Of a stretch of 64,000 nt of DNA, positions 1 to 8,567 are shown piece after piece. Source of the DNA: Microbacterium marinum (GTDB taxonomy: Bacteria; Actinomycetota; Actinomycetes; Actinomycetales; Microbacteriaceae); assembly GCF_014204835.1 (NCBI RefSeq), contig NZ_JACHMD010000001.1, positions 2,728,001 to 2,792,000 of the forward strand. The letters are read 5' to 3'. Position 1 is the stretch's first letter. Every line of letters begins with the position of its first letter. The translations under genes and the position numbers were made by a program. Below the pieces are notes generated by a model. That model was not told the origin of the DNA. It ran no database searches and worked only from the letters and a program-made list of their open reading frames with translations.

Positions 1-75
1 CGGCGGCGCCGGGTTGGCTGCACCGGCGTTGATCTGAAGCTTGATCAGGCCGGTCACCTTCTTCTTCGGTGCCAT
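1..75 (-). CDS. rplK: 50S ribosomal protein L11, N-terminal part
   Basis: The first 25 codons on the minus strand read [20 protein letters not shown], the typical start of ribosomal protein L11, which forms the GTPase-associated centre with 23S rRNA and L10. The gene runs off the left edge of the window. A strong ribosome-binding site (AAGGAAGAGG) lies just upstream of the ATG. It follows nusG in the usual actinobacterial secE-nusG-rplK-rplA order, but a hairpin lies in the gap between nusG and rplK. Confidence 0.93.
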   Translation of the reverse strand, partial: MAPKKKVTGLIKLQINAGAANPAPP

Positions 76-219
76 TCCTCTTCCTTTCACGAGCGGGGTG
101 GATGCCCCGTTCTCCCGCGGTCCCGGCGGGTCCGGGTCGCGGTGTCCGTTTCGGTGCGCGCAGAAGCGGCACACAAACCACAGAAGTCTACCGCATCGCG
201 GCATCCTCCGCCGAACGAC

Positions 220-245
220 GAAGGCCCCGCCGGAGCGGGGCCTTC
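220..245 (-). terminator. Hairpin between nusG and rplK
   Basis: A GC-rich inverted repeat (AAGGCCCCGC and GCGGGGCCTT with a short loop) sits 30 bp after the nusG stop codon and before rplK. There is no convincing T-run on either side, so it may be a partial terminator, an attenuator or an RNA-stabilising structure rather than a full stop between two normally co-expressed genes. Confidence 0.6.
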
Positions 246-274
246 GTGCGAAACGTCTTACTGCGCTGTGCCTT

Positions 275-1291
275 CTACTGCTTGGTCACCTGGTCGAAGC
301 TGAGCTCGACCGGCGTCTCGCGCTCGAAGAGCGAGACGAGGACGGTGAGCTTGCCGCTCTCCGGCTTGATCTCGGAGATCGATCCGGGGAGCCCGGCGAA
401 CGAGCCCTCCTTGATCGTGATGGTCTCGCCGATCTCGAAGTCGACCTCGGTGACGACGGCGCGTGCCTGGGTCGCGGAGCCCTTCGCGGCGCCGGCCTTG
501 GCGGGCGCGGTCTCCTTGACCTCGACGAGCGACTTCAGCATGTTGAAGGCCTCTTCGAAACGCAGCGGCGTCGGGTTGTGGGCGTTGCCCACGAAGCCGG
601 TGACACCCGGGGTGTGGCGGACGACGGACCAGGTGTCCTCGTTGAGCTCCATGCGAACGAGCACGTACCCGGGGATCCGGACGCGCGTGACCATTTTGCG
701 CTGGCCGTTCTTGATCTCGACGACGTCCTCCATGGGGACCTCGACCTGGTAGATGTCCTCTTCGACCTCGAGCGTGGACTTGCGCTGCTCGATGTTGGCC
801 TTCACCTTGCGCTCGAAGCCGGCGTAGGAGTGGATGACAAACCACTTGCCCTCGAGCGAGCGGAGCTCCTGACGGAACGCCTCGTACGGGTCGTCCGACT
901 CGACGTCGTCCGACTCGTCGCCGAGCTCGGGGCCGTCGTAGGGCGCGACCTCGTCAGCGGCCTCGGCGGCGCGCTCAGCCTCTTCGTCAGCGAGCGACTC
1001 GGTCAGCACCTCGGCGGCGGCCTCGGCCTCGTCGGCCTGGTCGATCTCGAGCGCGTCGTTGACGACGGCGTCGGCCTCGGGGTCCTCGATCACGACGGCG
1101 TCGTCCCCGCTGGGCTCTTCGTCGACCGGCTCGTCGTCCTCGATGTGCAGGGCTGCGTGCTCCGCGGACTCGGCGGAACGCTCCTGGTCGGCCAGGACGT
1201 TGCCCTCCTGGGCTTCGTCGTCCTCGCTGGACTGCTCAGCGGCGGTCGACCAGTCGGCGTCGTCGACATATCTTTCAGACACTTGATTCAC
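275..1291 (-). CDS. nusG: Transcription termination/antitermination protein NusG
   Basis: A 338-residue NusG that binds RNA polymerase and links it to Rho or ribosomes. The first ~145 residues are a low-complexity acidic extension rich in D, E and A, as in other actinobacteria. The conserved NGN domain starts near residue 150 ([20 protein letters not shown]) and includes the [14 protein letters not shown] and [15 protein letters not shown] segments. The C-terminal KOW domain follows ([13 protein letters not shown]). It is longer than the E. coli protein (about 180 residues) because of the extension. It lies downstream of secE in the same orientation, with an 81-bp gap. Confidence 0.97.
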   Translation of the reverse strand: MNQVSERYVDDADWSTAAEQSSEDDEAQEGNVLADQERSAESAEHAALHIEDDEPVDEEPSGDDAVVIEDPEADAVVNDALEIDQADEAEAAAEVLTESLADEEAERAAEAADEVAPYDGPELGDESDDVESDDPYEAFRQELRSLEGKWFVIHSYAGFERKVKANIEQRKSTLEVEEDIYQVEVPMEDVVEIKNGQRKMVTRVRIPGYVLVRMELNEDTWSVVRHTPGVTGFVGNAHNPTPLRFEEAFNMLKSLVEVKETAPAKAGAAKGSATQARAVVTEVDFEIGETITIKEGSFAGLPGSISEIKPESGKLTVLVSLFERETPVELSFDQVTKQ

Positions 1292-1372
1292 TTCCCTCAG
1301 GGATTCGGCACCGAGATGATGGGGACCCGATACGGATGCCGTCTGTCATCCGGGCGGATGGGCCTCAGCCCG

Positions 1373-1636
1373 TCACGCCGGGACGCCGAAGACGACGTCG
1401 ACGATCCAGGTGAACAGGAGATCGAGGCCGTAGACGAACGCCATCACGACGACCACGAAGGCCAGGACAACGGCGGTGAACTTCAGCAGCTCCTGCCGGG
1501 TCGGGGTGACGACCTTGCGAAGCTCCGCGAACACCTGACGGATGAAGAGGGCGATCCGCTGGAAGAAGTTGAGCTTCCTCTCACGGGCGGCGCCGCCTGC
1601 TGCGACGACCTCGCCGTTCGGCTCATCCTGGACCAT
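1373..1636 (-). CDS. secE: Preprotein translocase subunit SecE
   Basis: An 87-residue single-span SecE, the small essential subunit of the SecYEG channel in the plasma membrane. The sequence shows the conserved amphipathic stretch FIRQVFAELRKVVTPTRQEL followed by one transmembrane helix (LLKFTAVVLAFVVVVMAFVYGLDLLF). The ATG at 1634-1636 is the only good start. The gene sits between tRNA-Trp and nusG, the standard actinobacterial arrangement. Confidence 0.96.
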   Translation of the reverse strand: MVQDEPNGEVVAAGGAARERKLNFFQRIALFIRQVFAELRKVVTPTRQELLKFTAVVLAFVVVVMAFVYGLDLLFTWIVDVVFGVPA

Positions 1637-1680
1637 TCAACCCACCTGTTGCTCGGTACGAGTCAGCTGACGCTGACGCG

Positions 1681-1753
<73 letters not shown>

Positions 1754-1842
1754 AAGGTCTTGCGACCCGGGGATCCGCATCTCCGCGTGCCCGTGGGCAC
1801 GGCGAAAGAATGCAGACAACTGCGTCATTCAGTGTACGTCAT

Positions 1843-1872
1843 GGCCAGGGGCGGCGCGAACCGCCCCCGGCC
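1843..1872 (-). terminator. Hairpin after the putrescine/GABA operon
   Basis: GGCCAGGGGCGG and CCGCCCCCGGCC form a 12-bp stem with one mismatch and a 6-nt loop, about 10 bp beyond the stop codon of the last aldehyde dehydrogenase gene. It has no clear T-run, which is common in GC-rich actinobacteria. It probably separates the operon from the tRNA-Trp/secE unit. Confidence 0.6.
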
Positions 1873-1882
1873 GTGGACGCGC

Positions 1883-3247
1883 TCAGCCGACGCGGACGAG
1901 CTTCTTGTTCACGAACTCCTCGGCCGCCAGCAGGCCGAGCTCGCGCCCGGTGCCGCTGCGCTTGATGCCGCCGAACGGCAGGCCGGGCTCGTCGGCGAGG
2001 ACCAGGTTGACGTAGACCATGCCCGCCTCGATGCGATCCGCCACGCGCTCCGCCTGCGCGGCATCCGTCGTGAAGACGTAGGAGCCGAGGCCGAACGGCG
2101 TGTCGTTGGCGACGCGCACCGCTTCGTCCTCGTCCGCCACACGGTAGACGACGCCTGCGGGTCCGAACAGCTCCTCGCGATAGAGGTCCATCTCGGCGGT
2201 GACGTCGGTGAGGACCGTCGGCGTGAAGAAGGCGCCGTCACGGGTCCCTCCGGTCACGATGGTCGCGCCCTGCGCGACGGCACCCCGGATCTGGCCTTCG
2301 AGCCGCTCCGCCGCCGCCAGCGACGACAGCGGGCCGAGGACGGTGTCGGTGCTCCACGGGTCGCCCACCGACGCGTCCGACATCTTCGCGGCGAACAGTT
2401 CCACGAAGCGGTCGTAGAGGCCCTCCACGACGATGAAGCGCTTGGCGCCGTTGCAGGACTGGCCGGTGTTGTCGAGTCGGGCGTCGACCGCCGCCTGCGC
2501 GACGGCGTCGAGGTCGTCCGCGGACAGCACGATGAAGGGATCGGATCCGCCGAGCTCGAGCGCCACCTTCTTCAGATTGCGGCCGGCGACCTCGGCGACA
2601 GCTGCCCCCGCGCGCTCCGAACCCGTGACCGACGCACCGTGGATCCGCGGGTCGGCAATGACCTCGGCCGCCTGCTCGTTGGTCAGGTAGACGTTCGTGT
2701 ACGCGCCGACGGGGAATCCGGCGTCGCGGTAGATCGCCTCGATCGCCGCCGCCGACTCCGGGCACTGCGGTGCGTGCTTGAGGAGGATGGTGTTGCCCAC
2801 CGCCAGGTTCGGCGCCGCGAAGCGGGCGACCTGGTAGTACGGGAAATTCCACGGCATGATGCCCAGCAGGGCTCCCAGGGGCGCCTTGCGGATGACGGCG
2901 GTGCCCTCCCCCTCGATGGCGACGGGCACGTCTGCGGTGATCTCGTCGATGTGGTCGGCGTAGTACTCGGTGATGTCCGCGGCGAAGTCCACTTCACCGA
3001 GAGCACCGTCGATCTGCTTGCCCATCTCGCGCACGATGATCGCGGCGAGGTCGTCGCGGCGCTCCCGGTGCAGCTGCGCGGCCCGGCGCAGGAGGTCGGC
3101 CCGGTCGGCGGGTGTCGACTCGCGCCCCCATCCGCGGGCAGCGGCGTCCGCGCCGGCGAGCGCGCGTTCGACGTCGGCGTCGGTCGCGGTCGGATAGGTG
3201 GCGATGGTCTCCCCGGTCGAGGGGTCGATGACGGCGTAGTCGCTCAT
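1883..3247 (-). CDS. NAD(P)-dependent aldehyde dehydrogenase, succinate-semialdehyde type
   Basis: A 454-residue aldehyde dehydrogenase that should oxidise succinate semialdehyde or 4-aminobutanal in the cytosol. It has the cofactor/oxyanion segment GIMPWNFPYYQ, the catalytic glutamate in LELGGSDPF and the catalytic cysteine in NTGQSCNGAKRF. The ATG at 3245-3247 (MSDYAVIDPSTGET) is chosen because an in-frame opening further upstream lacks family similarity and overlaps the next gene. It is the last gene of the operon, 20 bp after the preceding dehydrogenase gene. Two related dehydrogenases would serve the two aldehyde steps of putrescine breakdown; which does which cannot be told from sequence alone. 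Confidence 0.9.
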   Translation of the reverse strand: MSDYAVIDPSTGETIATYPTATDADVERALAGADAAARGWGRESTPADRADLLRRAAQLHRERRDDLAAIIVREMGKQIDGALGEVDFAADITEYYADHIDEITADVPVAIEGEGTAVIRKAPLGALLGIMPWNFPYYQVARFAAPNLAVGNTILLKHAPQCPESAAAIEAIYRDAGFPVGAYTNVYLTNEQAAEVIADPRIHGASVTGSERAGAAVAEVAGRNLKKVALELGGSDPFIVLSADDLDAVAQAAVDARLDNTGQSCNGAKRFIVVEGLYDRFVELFAAKMSDASVGDPWSTDTVLGPLSSLAAAERLEGQIRGAVAQGATIVTGGTRDGAFFTPTVLTDVTAEMDLYREELFGPAGVVYRVADEDEAVRVANDTPFGLGSYVFTTDAAQAERVADRIEAGMVYVNLVLADEPGLPFGGIKRSGTGRELGLLAAEEFVNKKLVRVG

Positions 3248-3267
3248 GATGCTCCGTTCCTCCCCCG

Positions 3268-4728
3268 TCACGCGGGGATCAGGGTGTACTTCACGCTGAG
3301 ATATTCGTGGATGCCTTCCAGGCCGCCCTCCCGGCCGACCCCGGACTGCTTGACGCCGCCGAACGGCGCAGCCGCGTTCGAGACGACGCCGACGTTCAGG
3401 CCCATCATCCCGGTCTCGAGCCGATCGATCATCCGGTGCCCGCGGGAGAGGCTCTCGGTGAAGACGTACGAGACGAGCCCGTACTCGGTGTCGTTCGCGA
3501 GGCGAACGGCCTCGTCCTCGTCGGAGAAGGTGCTGATCGCGAGCACGGGGCCGAAGATCTCCTCCCGGAGGATGGCACTGCCGGGGACGACACCTTCGAC
3601 GACGGTCGGCTCGTAGAACGAGCCGCGACCCTCGACCGCGTTTCCACCCACGAGGACGCGGGCGCCGCGCTCGACGGCATCCGCCACGAGCTCGGTCGCC
3701 TTCGCCACCGCACGATCGTCGATGAGCGGACCGATCTGCACGCCGTCCTCGGTCCCGCGGCCCACGCGCATCGCCTCGACCCGCTCGGTCACCCGGCGGG
3801 CGAACTCGGCCGCGACCGACTCGTGCACGATGAACCGATTCGCGGCGGTGCACGCCTGGCCGATGTTGCGGAACTTCGCGAGCATCGCGCCCTCGACCGC
3901 CTTGTCGAGGTCGGCGTCCTCGAAGACGACGAACGGGGCGTTCCCGCCGAGTTCCATCGAGACGCGGAGTACTCCCTCGGCCGCCTGCGCGATGAGCTTC
4001 TGCCCGACCGGCGTCGAGCCCGTGAACGAGAGCTTGCGCAGGCGCGGGTCGGCGATGATCGGCGCCGAAACCTCGCCGGAGGAGGTCGTCGTCACGACGT
4101 TCACCACGCCCGCCGGCACGCCCGCCTCGGCGAGCAGTCGAACGAAGAACAGCGTCGTCAGCGGAGTGAGCTCGGCAGGCTTGACGACCACGGTGCACCC
4201 GGCGGCGAGCGCCGGCGCGATCTTGCGGGTGGCCATCGCGAGAGGGAAGTTCCACGGGGTGATGAAGAACGACGGGCCCACCGGCCGTTGCGAGACGACG
4301 ATCCGGCCGGTCCCTTCGGGGTTCGTGCCGTACCGACCCGAGATCCGCACCGCCTCCTCGCTGAACCAGCGGAGGAACTCGCCGCCGTAGGCGACCTCCC
4401 CGCGGGACTCCGCGAGGGGCTTCCCCATCTCGAGGGTCATCAGCAGCGCCAGGTCTTCCTTGTGCTCCTGCACCAGCTCGAATGCGCGGCGGAGAATCTC
4501 GCCCCGCTCGCGCGGAGCTGTCGCCGCCCAGGCGTCCTGGGCGGCGACGGCGGCGTCCAGGGCGCGGATGCCGTCCTCGGGCGAGGCGTCCGCGATCTCG
4601 CGGACGACCTCGCCCGTCGACGGGTCGTGGACGGCGAAGGTCGCACCCCTCGCGGCATCCACCCATTCGCCACCGATGAACAGCTGTGCGGGGACTCGGG
4701 CCAGAAGGTCGGTCTCGGCTGAGGTCAT
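3268..4728 (-). CDS. gabD: Succinate-semialdehyde dehydrogenase (GabD-like)
   Basis: A 486-residue aldehyde dehydrogenase of the GabD group. Visible features are FFITPWNFPLAMATRK at the cofactor site, the catalytic glutamate in MELGGNAPF, the catalytic cysteine in NIGQACTAANRF, and the C-terminal NAAAPFGGVKQSG. It would convert succinate semialdehyde to succinate, feeding the TCA cycle. The start ATG overlaps the permease stop by 4 bp (4725-4728), which implies translational coupling. The other aldehyde dehydrogenase follows directly. A role in 4-aminobutanal oxidation cannot be excluded. Confidence 0.9.
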   Translation of the reverse strand: MTSAETDLLARVPAQLFIGGEWVDAARGATFAVHDPSTGEVVREIADASPEDGIRALDAAVAAQDAWAATAPRERGEILRRAFELVQEHKEDLALLMTLEMGKPLAESRGEVAYGGEFLRWFSEEAVRISGRYGTNPEGTGRIVVSQRPVGPSFFITPWNFPLAMATRKIAPALAAGCTVVVKPAELTPLTTLFFVRLLAEAGVPAGVVNVVTTTSSGEVSAPIIADPRLRKLSFTGSTPVGQKLIAQAAEGVLRVSMELGGNAPFVVFEDADLDKAVEGAMLAKFRNIGQACTAANRFIVHESVAAEFARRVTERVEAMRVGRGTEDGVQIGPLIDDRAVAKATELVADAVERGARVLVGGNAVEGRGSFYEPTVVEGVVPGSAILREEIFGPVLAISTFSDEDEAVRLANDTEYGLVSYVFTESLSRGHRMIDRLETGMMGLNVGVVSNAAAPFGGVKQSGVGREGGLEGIHEYLSVKYTLIPA

Positions 4729-6290
4729 CGGCGGTTCTCGCTTTCTGCGCGCAGCTTGCGCGCGCTGACAGGGGCGTCCATACCCAGCGTCTCACCCCGG
4801 AAGAAGGCGGGGCGCACGAACGACTGCCACACCATCACGCCGATCCCGATGAGGATGATCAGGATGCCGAGGATGAACACGATGCCCACTCCGAAGACGT
4901 TCGCTCCCGACCCGTAGGCCGGGTCCATCGAGTCGATGAGGGTCGTGACGAACAGGATCGCGAGGATGACACCGCCGATCAGCGGGAACAGGAACGTGAA
5001 GAAGACGTTGCGGACCGAATCGAACCACTGCTTGCGGAAGTACCAGACGCACGCGAACGCGGTGATCCCGTAGTAGAAGCAGATCATCATGCCGAGGGTG
5101 AGGATCGTGTCCCACAGCGTGTTCTCACTCACCAGACGCATGACGACGTAGAAGCCGGACGCCACGATCGCCGAGACGATCGTCGCGTAGCCGGGGGTGA
5201 AGAAGCGCGGGCTGACCTTGGCGAACGCCGGCGGCAGGGCACCGTAGTGGCCCATGGCCAGGAGCGTCCGCGCGGGACCGACGAAGGTCGATTGCAGCGA
5301 CGAGGCGGAGCTCGTGAGCACCGCCAGCGAGACGAGGAACGCGAGGGGCCCGAGCACGGGGTCGGAGAGGAAGAAGAAGACGTTCGCCTGGATGTCCTCG
5401 TTCCCGAGCCCCAGTTCGCCCGTTCCCACTCCCGCGAACATGATCATCGCGACGGCCAGGAGCAGGTAGAGCGAGACGATGGTGATGACGGTGACCGTCG
5501 CCGCGCGCCCCGGCGTCTTCTCGGGATCCTTCGTCTCCTCGTTCATGGTCAGGGTGACGTCCCAGCCCCAGAAGATGAAGATCGACAGGGACAGGCCGGC
5601 CGCAAGCGCGCTGAACGACGAGATGGCGAACGGGTTGAACCATTCGAGGTCGAACGGCTGGAAGTCGAAGCCGTTCCCGCCGACGGCCTGCGAGATGGCG
5701 ACGACCGAGAACAGGACGAGGACGGCGACCTGGAAGGTGACCAACACGTACTGCAGCTTCTGCGTCGTCTGCATGTCGCGGTACGAGATGTAGGTGGCTC
5801 CCAGCATGAACAGCAGGCAGACGGCGATGTTGATCCAGACCTCGAAGGCGAGGTCGGCAACGCCCGCGTTGCCGGTGATCTGCGAGATGAGCAGGAAGAG
5901 GAACTCGACCGCCACCCCGGCGAGATTGGAGAGCACGAGGATCGTGGCGACCACGAGGCCCCAGCCGGCCATCCAGCCGATCCACGGACCGAACGCCCGC
6001 GTCGCCCAGGTGAAGGAGGTGCCGGCGTCGGGCATGCGGTTGTTCAGCTCGCGGTAGCCGAAGGCGACCAGGAGCATCGGGATGAAGCCGATGAGGATCA
6101 CCGCCGGGATCTGTGCGCCGACCGTCGATGCGGTCGGGCCGATCGCCGCAGTGAACGTGTATGCGGGCGCGATGCACGAGATGCCGATGACGACGGCACC
6201 GATGAGGCCGACGGTCCCGGCGTTCAGCCCTTTCTGCGAGAGGCCGCTGTCGCCGCCGACGGGGACCTTCTCGGGTGCGTTCCGGGTCAT
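4725..6290 (-). CDS. APC-family amino acid/polyamine permease
   Basis: A 521-residue integral membrane protein of the amino acid-polyamine-organocation family. About 12 hydrophobic segments are visible, beginning with VGLIGAVVIGISCIAPAYTFTAAIG, which holds the family's unwound helix-1 region. Typical loops such as RAFGPWIGWMAGWGL and FIFWGWDVTLTMNEETKDP are present. Its place inside the operon points to uptake of putrescine or GABA. The ATG overlaps the upstream Usp stop by 4 bp, and its own stop overlaps gabD. Substrate is inferred from context only. Confidence 0.9.
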   Translation of the reverse strand: MTRNAPEKVPVGGDSGLSQKGLNAGTVGLIGAVVIGISCIAPAYTFTAAIGPTASTVGAQIPAVILIGFIPMLLVAFGYRELNNRMPDAGTSFTWATRAFGPWIGWMAGWGLVVATILVLSNLAGVAVEFLFLLISQITGNAGVADLAFEVWINIAVCLLFMLGATYISYRDMQTTQKLQYVLVTFQVAVLVLFSVVAISQAVGGNGFDFQPFDLEWFNPFAISSFSALAAGLSLSIFIFWGWDVTLTMNEETKDPEKTPGRAATVTVITIVSLYLLLAVAMIMFAGVGTGELGLGNEDIQANVFFFLSDPVLGPLAFLVSLAVLTSSASSLQSTFVGPARTLLAMGHYGALPPAFAKVSPRFFTPGYATIVSAIVASGFYVVMRLVSENTLWDTILTLGMMICFYYGITAFACVWYFRKQWFDSVRNVFFTFLFPLIGGVILAILFVTTLIDSMDPAYGSGANVFGVGIVFILGILIILIGIGVMVWQSFVRPAFFRGETLGMDAPVSARKLRAESENRR

Positions 6291-7174
6291 CGTCCGGCTC
6301 CTTCGGGTGTGCGGGTCCGGGGCACGACGATCATCGGCACCGGGATCTGGTCGAGCAGCTTCGCCGCGGTGGAACCCAGGAACAGTCGCCGCGGCTGGGC
6401 GAGCCTGCTCGATCCGACGAGGATGATCTCGCCGGGAAGCCAGTCGAGGTGCGAGACGGCGTCCTGGATGTCGTCACCGCGCGCCGCGAGGATCTCGGCG
6501 GGAACGCCCGGCGGCACCCGATCGAGCACCGACGCGAGCACCTCCTCGGCGTGCGCGGCTCCCGCCAACCGGATGACGCCCGTGTCCACGGATGCCGGCA
6601 GGTCGACGGTGACGAGTGAGACGAGCCGCAGCGACGCTCCCGTGTCGGTGGCCAGCGCCACCGCCTCGTCGAGGAGGACGTCGGCCCCGGCGCGCGTGCC
6701 GACGGCCACCGTGAGTCGGGGCACACCGGCATCCGTCACCCGCTTCCGCGAACCGCGGGGCACGAGCACGACGGGCACGTCGGACGAGTGGAGGAGCTGC
6801 CCCGTGGTCGAGCCCAGCCGATGACGACCGCGCGACCCGCCGTCGGCGGCGCCCACGACGATGTGCGTGGCACCGAACTCGCCCGCCGCCTCGATCAGTC
6901 CCTCGGCGAAGGACTCCGCGTACCGCGCGTGCTCACGGTGCACGACTCCCTCCCCCACCGAGGTGGCAGCCTCGGCAAGCCACTGCTCCGCCTGGCCGAG
7001 GAGATACCGGTCGTACGAAGCGTCCGGCGGCGTGATGACGCTGCGCCCCTCCCCCGGCAGCACGAGCACGATGTCCAGTTCGGCGCCGGATGCCGCGGCG
7101 AGACCGCTCGCCACCGCGATGGCATCCTTGCCCGCTTTGGTCGCCGTGTAGCCGACCACGATCCGACCGCTCAT
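6287..7174 (-). CDS. Tandem universal stress protein
   Basis: A 295-residue protein with two UspA domains. The first is roughly residues 1-140 (RIVVGYTATKAGKDAI, then ATHIVVGAADGG and GSTTGQLLHSSDVPVVLVP). The second is roughly 150-290 (EIILVGSSRLAQ, GSTAAKLLDQIPVPMIVVP). The G-2X-G-9X-G(S/T) ATP-binding pattern is partly kept in both. The ATG at 7172-7174 overlaps the amine oxidase stop, and its stop overlaps the permease start, so it is embedded in the catabolic operon. Usp genes beside permeases often modulate transport; that role here is inferred. Confidence 0.88.
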   Translation of the reverse strand: MSGRIVVGYTATKAGKDAIAVASGLAAASGAELDIVLVLPGEGRSVITPPDASYDRYLLGQAEQWLAEAATSVGEGVVHREHARYAESFAEGLIEAAGEFGATHIVVGAADGGSRGRHRLGSTTGQLLHSSDVPVVLVPRGSRKRVTDAGVPRLTVAVGTRAGADVLLDEAVALATDTGASLRLVSLVTVDLPASVDTGVIRLAGAAHAEEVLASVLDRVPPGVPAEILAARGDDIQDAVSHLDWLPGEIILVGSSRLAQPRRLFLGSTAAKLLDQIPVPMIVVPRTRTPEGAGR

Positions 7175-8529
7175 GACCGGCCCCCTTCGATGATGTCGGC
7201 GGCCGCGAGTCGACCCATGCGGATCGCGCCGTCGACGTGCTGATACCCGGCGCCCGCCAGGTCGGAACAGGCGAAGCGGATCGGTCCGACCGGGGTGCGC
7301 AGGTCCGCGCCGTAGCGGTGGAGACCGCCGAGGTCGAAGCTCGCCGCGTACGCGCCGCGGGTCCATTCCTCGCTCCCCCAGTCGCTCTCGTAGTAGACGA
7401 CGGGGTTCTTCGCCTCGGGCCCGTAGTAGTGCGAGAGCGACTCGAGGATCCGCTCCCTGCGCTCGGCGGCGCTCAGGCGGAAGAGGTCATCGGCGTTGCG
7501 GTCCGAGACGAAGCCCACGAGGGTGCCGCGCTCGTCACCGTGGTTGGTGTTGTCGTACGCCTCGTGCGAGAGCTCGTAGGGACTGAATGCGGTCCCGGAC
7601 AGGCCCGCCTCGCGCCAGAACGGCCGGTCGTACACGGCGTGAACCTTGATCACGAAGCCCATCGACAGGTGCTGGTGCATCTGGTGCTGGAGACGGGGAA
7701 GCGGCGGAACGAAGGAGATCCGGTTGTAGAGCACCGGCGCCACCGCGAGGATCGCGTGCCGCGCCCGGACGGTCATGCCGTCGGCGATCGCGGTCACCCC
7801 GGCATCCGACCATTCGATCGTGCGGACGGGCTGGTTCAGGAAGACGTCGTCCCCCAGGCGTTCGGCCAGCAGCAGCGGCACCTGCTGGAGACCCCCCACG
7901 ACCCGTTTGTCGAGGATGAAGTCCGCGTCGACCAGGTGCGAGTAGCTCCCGGCGCTTGCCGCCATCAGGAGGGACTGCAGGAGCGAGAACGCGTGCGTGG
8001 GTTTGGTCAGCATCGCCGACCCGGTCGCGAAGGCGAGGTTTCGCACCGCTTCGTCGTCGTCGGTCTGCTGACGCAGCCACGCGTCCCACGAGATCGTGTC
8101 CCACTCCGCAGCTTTCGGGTGCGCGTAGGGACGGTCGGGATCGATCTCGGCGACCATCTCGTCGAGGCGCCGGGTGATCTCGTCGATGACGCGCTCGGTC
8201 TCGGCGCTCACTGGGAACATCTCGCCGGTGAATCGCGACGCCGTCCCGTCTGGTCCGACGTACACGCTGTCGCCCTCGCGGTAGCGGTCGAACGTCTCGA
8301 GCCCCAGTTCCGCGATCGTCTCCTTGAGCGCATCCTGGTCGGGCGAGACCCACTGGCCGCCCAACTCGAGCATGGCGCCGTCGATGACGTCGGTCCACAG
8401 GCGGCCGCCGACGCGGTCCCGCGCCTCGAGCACCGCCACGGACAGGCCCGCCGTCCGGAGGCGGTTCGCGGCGGTGAGCCCCGCGGCCCCCGCTCCGATG
8501 ATGACGACATCTCTGGTGATCTCGGTCAT
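7171..8529 (-). CDS. puo: Flavin monoamine oxidase, probable putrescine oxidase
   Basis: A 452-residue FAD enzyme. The N-terminal dinucleotide motif is VVIIGAGAAGLTAANRL, followed by the RVGGRLWT signature of the amine oxidase family. The C-terminus keeps the FAD-closing segment GPIRFACSDLAGAGYQHVDGAI. It would oxidise putrescine to 4-aminobutanal, which cyclises to pyrroline, with H2O2 as by-product. The assignment to putrescine rests on length, similarity to actinobacterial putrescine oxidases as remembered, and the neighbouring GABA aminotransferase, permease and dehydrogenases. ATG at 8527-8529; the stop overlaps the Usp gene. Confidence 0.85.
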   Translation of the reverse strand: MTEITRDVVIIGAGAAGLTAANRLRTAGLSVAVLEARDRVGGRLWTDVIDGAMLELGGQWVSPDQDALKETIAELGLETFDRYREGDSVYVGPDGTASRFTGEMFPVSAETERVIDEITRRLDEMVAEIDPDRPYAHPKAAEWDTISWDAWLRQQTDDDEAVRNLAFATGSAMLTKPTHAFSLLQSLLMAASAGSYSHLVDADFILDKRVVGGLQQVPLLLAERLGDDVFLNQPVRTIEWSDAGVTAIADGMTVRARHAILAVAPVLYNRISFVPPLPRLQHQMHQHLSMGFVIKVHAVYDRPFWREAGLSGTAFSPYELSHEAYDNTNHGDERGTLVGFVSDRNADDLFRLSAAERRERILESLSHYYGPEAKNPVVYYESDWGSEEWTRGAYAASFDLGGLHRYGADLRTPVGPIRFACSDLAGAGYQHVDGAIRMGRLAAADIIEGGRS

Positions 8530-8567
8530 GGGTCCTCTTCTCGATCGGTCGGGCGACGTCAGGGGGG

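Noticed and set aside
3248..4795. Upstream in-frame extension of the last aldehyde dehydrogenase
   Set aside because: The extension is an out-of-frame shadow of gabD. The family start is at 3247.
4686..6824. Long plus-strand frame rich in Asp, Glu and Arg
   Set aside because: Antisense shadow of the permease and Usp genes, without any protein motif.
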